Assembly: GCA_963971225.1 (NCBI GenBank)
Contig: OZ020269.1
Coordinates: forward strand, 22,008,921 to 22,072,920
Length of the DNA stretch: 64,000 bases
Reading direction: 5' to 3'
From: Melieria omissa
Taxonomy: Eukaryota > Arthropoda > Insecta > Diptera > Ulidiidae
In this document: in pieces, positions 59,001 to 64,000 of the stretch
How positions within the stretch are numbered: the first letter of the stretch is position 1
Layout: the number at the start of each line of letters is the position of its first letter
Made by a program: the position numbers and the translations under genes
The notes under the pieces: generated by a model
Databases searched by the model: none
What the model was told of the DNA's origin: nothing
Seen by the model: the letters and a program-made list of their open reading frames with translations, nothing else

Positions 59001-59815
59001 TGCATGTGGGTGCGGCTGGTAATTGTTTAATAAATGCACGCACCGACCTGTGCCAGCGCGACCGTGCAGTTCTTTCAGTTTATTTCCGCTTTGCTATTGT
59101 TGTGGCTGTGGCCTTAATTGGGTTGCCCCGCCCACCATGCGCGACATGCCAACACACACACATGTATATATATTTATGTAGACATACAAGTAAATGTTGG
59201 TATAATTTTGCCTGGTTGAAAATTGCATATGAACATTTTAATTCGCATGTAAAAAGTGCAATGTGGCGTGCACGAATGTGCGGAACGAGTTGTTGCGGTG
59301 TCGGTTGTTGCAAACTGGTTGTTTTGTGTTGTGGCTGCCCGCAGTGATTTTTGTTTTCGTGTGTCGCAATCGAACGTAACAATGCTTTCAACAATTTTAC
59401 CAAAGCACGCCCTGTCGACACCTTGCAAGTGCACGCCCTGTCCAAGCTAAATTGGCTTGTAAACAATGGTCAATTTACGTGTGAAAATCAGTGTTGAGCA
59501 CAATTTCACACACAACATGAAAGTGTATAATATGAAAATGCAGAGTGAAGACTGCCAAGGGTTTGGTTACTCAACATATGAAAATATTTAAATGAAAACA
59601 TTTCAATAATGAGTCAAAAACTAGAAAGGCTGCGTAGTTATACTGGTTTCAGTTATTGTTTTAGAAAGTGTGCAATTTTTGAATTTTTTTAATTAGAAAT
59701 GAGCTACAAATTGAATGATGTGAGTACCTAATGAATGAAGATTAGAATTTTGATTAGAAAGAATTTTTCTTAAATTAATGAGCGCAGAATATTCGAATTT
59801 GTTTGCCTTCATGAT
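56028..59815. other. Upstream intron with trinucleotide and CA runs, no gene seen
   Basis: CAA/CAG runs are at 57265-57300, 57960-58045 and, as TTG/GTT, at 58100-58170 and 58598-58612. GT runs are at 57817-57830 and 58983-59002. The 192-codon frame at 57685-58263 is built from these runs (Leu/Val and Thr tracts) and is not a credible protein. Confidence 0.5.
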
Positions 59816-59819
59816 GCGG

Positions 59820-61495
59820 TGAAATCAATTAAACTTTGATAAACTTTGATAACTATGAAAATTTATGATAATTTCTGACATCTGTTGGTGATTGATTGAG
59901 TGATGCTATTGTTGAAAGCCTTCTAGCGTAGTTGGACTCATGATGATTAAATTTACTAAAGCCACTTCTTCTTCGTTCTTAGTATGACAGTCCTCGTTGG
60001 ACCATCAAAGTCCACAAGTTTGGCTATGAAACTATGAACAGATTGAGTTTTGCTATGAAACTATGATAACTTATGACATCTGATGGTGATTGATTGATTG
60101 TGATGCTATTGTTGAAAGTGTAGTTGGACTCATGATGATTGAATTCATTATGATTGCTAAAGGTTCTTCCTCTTCTTTCTTAGCATGACAATCCTTATTG
60201 GACCATTAGACTCTAATGGTCCTAATGGTAGTTTTGCTATGAAACTATGAAAACTTATGATAAATTACGACATCTGATGGTGATTGATTGATTGATGCTA
60301 TTGTTGAAAGCCTTCTAGTTGGACTCATGATGATTAAATTCACGATAATTGTTAAAGGTTCTTCTTCTTCTTTCTCAGCATGACAATCCTCATTGGATCA
60401 TTAGAGTCTACAAGTTTTGCTATGAATCTATGAAAACTTATGATAACTTATGACATCTGATTGATTGATTGATGCTTTTGATGAAAGCTTTCTAGTTTAG
60501 TTGGACTCATGATGATTGAATTCATGATGATTGCTAAAGCTTCCTCTTTTTCTTTCTAAGCATGACAATCCTCATTGGACCATTAAAGTCTACAAAGTTT
60601 TGCTATGAAACTATGAAAACTTATGATAACTTATGACATCTGATGGTGATTGATTGATTGATGCTATTGTTGAAAGCCTTCTAGTTGGACTCATGATGAT
60701 TGAATTCATGATAATTGTTAAAGGTTCTTCTTCTTCTTTCTCAGCATGACAATCCTCATTGGACCATTAGAGTCTACAAGTTTTGCTATGAATCTATGAA
60801 AACTTATGATAACTTATGACATCTGATTGATTGATTGATGCTTTTGATGAAAGCTTTCTAGTTTAGTTGGACTCATGATGATTGAATTCATGATGATTGC
60901 TAAAGCTTCCTCTTCTTCTTTCTAAGCATGACAATCCTCATTGGACCATTAAAGTCTACAAGTTTTGCTATGCAACTATGATAACTTATGACATCTGATG
61001 GTGATTGATTGATTGATGCTATTGTTGAAAGCCTTCTAGTTGGACTCATGATGATTAAATTCACGATAATTGTTAAATGTTCTTCTTCTTCTTTATAAGC
61101 ATGACAATCCTCATTGGATCATTAGAGTCTACAAGTTTTGCTATGAATCTATGAAAACTTATGATAACTTATGACATCTGATTGATTGATTGATGCTTTT
61201 GATGAAAGCTTTCTAGTTTAGTTGGACTCATGATGATTGAATTCATGACAATTGTTAAAGGTTCTTCTTCTTCTTTCTTAGCATGACAATCCTCATTGGA
61301 CCATTAGAGTCCATAAGTTTTGCTATGAAACTATGAAAACTTATGATAACTTATGACATCTGCCTGACAAAGCCTTTTAGTGTAGTTGGACTCATGATGA
61401 TTGAATTCATGACAATTGTTAAATGTTCTTTTTCTTCTTTCTTAGCATGACAATCCTCGTTGGACCATCAGAGTACACAAGTTTGGCTCCTTTAA
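59820..61495. repeat. About 182-bp satellite, nine units, partly in dimers
   Basis: GACAATCCTCATTGGA (and variants) occurs at 59986, 60187, 60382, 60564, 60747, 60929, 61103, 61283 and 61448. Units contain AACTATGAAAACTTATGATA, GATTGATTGATTGATGCT, TAGTTGGACTCATGATGATT and a TTCTTCTTCTTTCT tract. Two unit types (AAAGGTTCTTC and AAAGCTTCCTC) alternate from 60382 to 60929 with a 365-bp super-period. No open frame was found. Confidence 0.92.
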
Positions 61496-62688
61496 GACTG
61501 TTAGGTCTTCAGAAACTGCATCTAATCGTCTTTTCATTTGTCTCAGAATTTTTCGCTCGAATGCTGCTATTGCTTTGATGAACGTAAATTGTCAAAAACA
61601 ATGCTAATTCTTGTCATCTAATAAAGATTAAAATATTGTTTGATTGATCCTAATAGCTAATAGTTTTTAATTCTACTCAAAATTGCTTCAATGCAGCATC
61701 CACAGAAAATATTACTGACAAACTCAATGACACCTATTCAACATTCAATGCTTGGCACTGACATTTGTAAAGCCACTCACGCATTCAATTGCGAAAATTA
61801 ATTTTTGTTTAATTTATTGTTGTTGTAATAGCTGCAACTGTTAATATTATCACACCTACTCGATGATTGTGTATGTTAGTAAGTGAGCGAGTATGTTTGC
61901 GCAATGGCGCAGTGTATGTAAATATTATGGTTGTTGTTGTTAACAATGAAAAATCCCCACATTCACAAAAAACGTGCATCTAATTAATAACATATTTGCA
62001 CACTAATGCGACAATTTGCCCACTTCTCACTGCAGTCGCTGACACATTTCGCACGTAGCACAGCTGTCGTCGTTTGTAAATGTGTCAATATTTATGGCGC
62101 TGCCGGTTGGCCATGGTGGCGTATGATTGTTGCTTAATTGCTTTATCGCTGCAACGCATCGACTGCAACTAATCGGCAGCACAAATAGTTTTGTCATAAA
62201 TTTGAAGCTTATTGCTGACATATTTCAATTACTAATCGCTTAATTTGTGACCGCAACGCCATTTGATGGGCGGCATTTGTGTAGTTAATGTTTGGCTTTA
62301 TTGCAAGGAAATAAATTGGAATTGGTTGAACATTTTAATGGGCGCACAATATGGAAATTAAAATAACAAAAATGCTGATAATGTTGCTAATTGCTTTTTG
62401 TTTAGTTGTATTTTAAAGCTATAATTAATTGAAAATCATATTTGAATGCAGTGAGCTCAAAGGGATTGTCAAAAATTAATATTTTCGTTTATATATGCAA
62501 AATAGATATGGAAAATATACAAAAATTTTAATTGAAATACAAGTAAAAAAATGTTACTTGACAGTTTATATTCCAAAATTAGAAAAGAAAAATATAAAAG
62601 TGCAAAAAATATAAATTTTTATTTTAGAAAAAACATATGAACAAACTAATTAAATGAACAAACTAACTAATGCTTTTAAAAATCAGTA
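61496..62688. other. Upstream intron, no gene seen
   Basis: This is plain A/T-rich sequence with short TTG runs near 61818 and 61932. No gene or repeat termini were recognised. Confidence 0.5.
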
Positions 62689-62699
62689 GGTATACCACT

Positions 62700-62989
62700 G
62701 GACGTAGCGCAGCGAATTAACATCCAGCGGCTACGCTGGCTCGGTCATGTCTGCCGCATGGACGACGAAGCTCCGGCGAAAAAGGTATTCGATGCGATGG
62801 TTGGAGGTCGACGGCGAAGAGGGAGGCCGTGTCTCCGGTGGAAGGACCAAGTGGAAGAGGCCCTGGTATCTCTTGGTGTGACCAACTGGAGAAGGCGCGC
62901 GCGAAGCAGAGGCGCCTGGAGAGAAGTTTTGCGGCAGGCCGTAACCCGATAACGGGTTGTTATGGCCAGTTAAGTAAGTAAGTAAGTAA
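62700..62989 (+). mobile_element. RTE-like LINE 3' fragment D, young, with target-site duplication
   Basis: This is a 290-bp, 5'-truncated insertion flanked by GGTATACCACT at 62689-62699 and 62990-63000. The frame is open: DVAQRINIQRLRWLGHVCRM, then DDEAPAKKVFDAMVGGRRRR, then GRPCLRWKDQVEEALVSLGV and a stop after LRQAVTR. The RLRWLGHV..RGRP..RW pattern is the usual RTE-clade C-terminus. The 3' end is GGCCAGTTAAGTAAGTAAG, a TAAG tail. It is the cleanest of four copies here (others at 11505, 31485 and 48785). Confidence 0.9.
62758..62952 (+). pseudogene. RTE-like LINE ORF2 C-terminal fragment
   Basis: A 64-codon open frame, MDDEAPAKKVFDAM..GRPCLRWKDQVEEAL..WREVLRQAVTR, continuous with open text back to about 62700. 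It is the last part of a non-LTR retrotransposon polyprotein downstream of the reverse transcriptase. The Arg-rich GGRRRRGRP and the Trp-Lys-Asp are typical. It has no start or catalytic domain. Confidence 0.85.
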
Positions 62990-63010
62990 GGTATACCACT
63001 CAGTTCTTAA

Positions 63011-63093
63011 CCCTTTCAGTCACAATGTCCAATATATTGGACTACAGCCCATACAATTCATACAGCGGGCTGTTATTTTCATGTTGGAAAGGG
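63011..63093. mobile_element. 83-bp TTAA-flanked mini-element
   Basis: TTAACCCTTTC and GAAAGGGTTAA bracket 83 bp: TTAA at 63007-63010 and 63094-63097, inverted ends CCCTTTC. The interior has short palindromes CCAATATATTGG and AGCCC..GGGCT, so it can form a cruciform. It begins 10 bp after the LINE target duplication. Confidence 0.6.
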
Positions 63094-63129
63094 TTAAGGT
63101 TTGTAGGAAGTAGTGTTAGTGAAAATGCC

Positions 63130-63857
63130 TTTCGTTTTATTTTATTTTATTTTATTTTATTTTATTTTATTTTATTTTATTTTATTTTATTTGATTTTAT
63201 TTAATTTTATTTGATTTTTTATTTTATTTTATTTTATTTTATTTAGTTTGATTTGATTTGATTTGATTTGATTTTATTTGATTTTATTTGATTTTATTTT
63301 ATTTGATTTTATTTTATTTTATTTTATTTTATTTTATTTTATTTTATTTTATTTTATTTTTTTTTATTTTATTTTATTTTATTTTATTTTATTTTATGTT
63401 ATTTTATTTTATTTTATTTTATTTTATTTTATTTTATTTTATTTTATTTTATTTTTTTTATTTTATTTTATTTTATTTGATTTTATTTGATTTTATTTAA
63501 TTTTATTTGATTTTTTATTTTATTTTATTTTATTTTATTTTATTTAGTTTGATTTGATTTGATTTGATTTGATTTGATTTTATTTTATTTTATTTTATTT
63601 TATTTTATTTTATTTTATTTTATTTTATTTTATTTTATTTTATTTTATTTTATTTTATTTTATTTTATTTTATTTTATTTTATTTTATTTTATTTTATTT
63701 TATTTTATTTTATTTTATTTTATTTTATTTTATTTTATTTTATTTTATTTTATTTTATTTTATTTTATTTTATTTTATTTTATTTTATTTTATTTTATTT
63801 TATTTTATTTTATTTTATTTTATTTTATTTTATTTTATTTTATTTTATTTTATTTTA
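63130..63857. repeat. ATTTT pentanucleotide block, about 730 bp
   Basis: (ATTTT)n with interruptions. An interrupted segment, TTTAATTTTATTTGATTTTT then a TTTGA run, is present at 63200-63275 and again 296 bp later (63496-63575), so part of the array was duplicated as a block. The last 285 bp (63573-63857) is a pure run. Assembly length may be unreliable. Confidence 0.95.
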
Positions 63858-64000
63858 GCAACAACAACAATCTTCTTGAAAATCCACTTACATTTGCTTC
63901 AGCTGCAGCCACAACGTGTAGTAAATTGTTGTGGTTCTCATGTAGTCTGAAGTTTGTGGCACCATGCAACATTATTGAATGTAACAACAGATAAATGCAA
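63858..64000. other. Right edge, non-repetitive intron sequence
   Basis: This is unique sequence with a CAACAACAACAA run at its start. No exon is supported. Confidence 0.4.

Noticed and set aside
63278..63858. Three long repeated Phe/Ile/Leu/Tyr frames
   Set aside because: Direct translation of the ATTTT microsatellite.
63890..63990. Possible exon at the right edge (minus strand, AAT|GTAAGT)
   Set aside because: A donor-like site follows an open stretch, but it does not end in the Asp plus two Arg bases needed by the receptor, and no known protein text is seen.
1..64000. CRISPR arrays, operons, prokaryotic mobile elements
   Set aside because: The window is eukaryotic intron DNA. The tandem repeats lack the short-repeat, unique-spacer form.

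Overview
This is a eukaryotic window from a repeat-rich insect genome, almost certainly a fly. The evidence is the strong resemblance of its one recognisable gene to Drosophila 5-HT1A, together with mariner, hAT, TTAA-target, RTE-like and I-like elements and abundant CA and CAA microsatellites. A tephritid-type fruit fly is a reasonable guess, but that is inference. The only host gene I can support is a serotonin 5-HT1A receptor on the minus strand. Four coding exons are visible: 52959-53148 (end of TM3 to extracellular loop 2), 52612-52749 (TM5), 25899-26117 (third intracellular loop) and 4109-5113 (rest of that loop, TM6, TM7, C-terminus). They join in phase and encode about 516 residues. 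The N-terminus and TM1-TM3 lie beyond base 64000. The introns are about 209 bp, 26.5 kb and 20.8 kb. The 26.5-kb intron appears to use a GC donor instead of GT.  Layout: 1-1620 holds a dead Tc1/mariner transposase split by a foldback element. 3160-4060 is a 185-bp tandem array, interrupted by a TTAA-target MITE, that runs up to the 3' end of the receptor gene. 5114-25898 is the 20.8-kb intron, with a tRNA-derived SINE, an internally deleted mariner, diverged tandem arrays, GGGTACCC-type TTAA elements, a 650-bp inverted-repeat element and a 2.7-kb hAT that itself carries two insertions. 26118-52611 is the 26.5-kb intron, with LINE 3' ends, a solo LTR, a mariner relic, several tandem arrays, a second 729-bp TTAA element inside an RTE-like LINE tail, and a second SINE. 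53149-64000 is upstream intron sequence with mariner relics, a LINE nested in a MITE, a 182-bp satellite, a truncated RTE-like insertion with a target-site duplication, a tiny TTAA hairpin and a 730-bp ATTTT block.  The window is therefore a layered record of transposon insertions in the introns of one neuronal receptor gene. Insertion order can be read from nesting and target-site duplications. TTAA-target non-autonomous elements are the recurring theme: eight intervals in at least four terminal-repeat families. No transposon here has an intact coding region. Between these islands are long stretches of ordinary A+T-rich intron DNA with microsatellites and no supportable gene.
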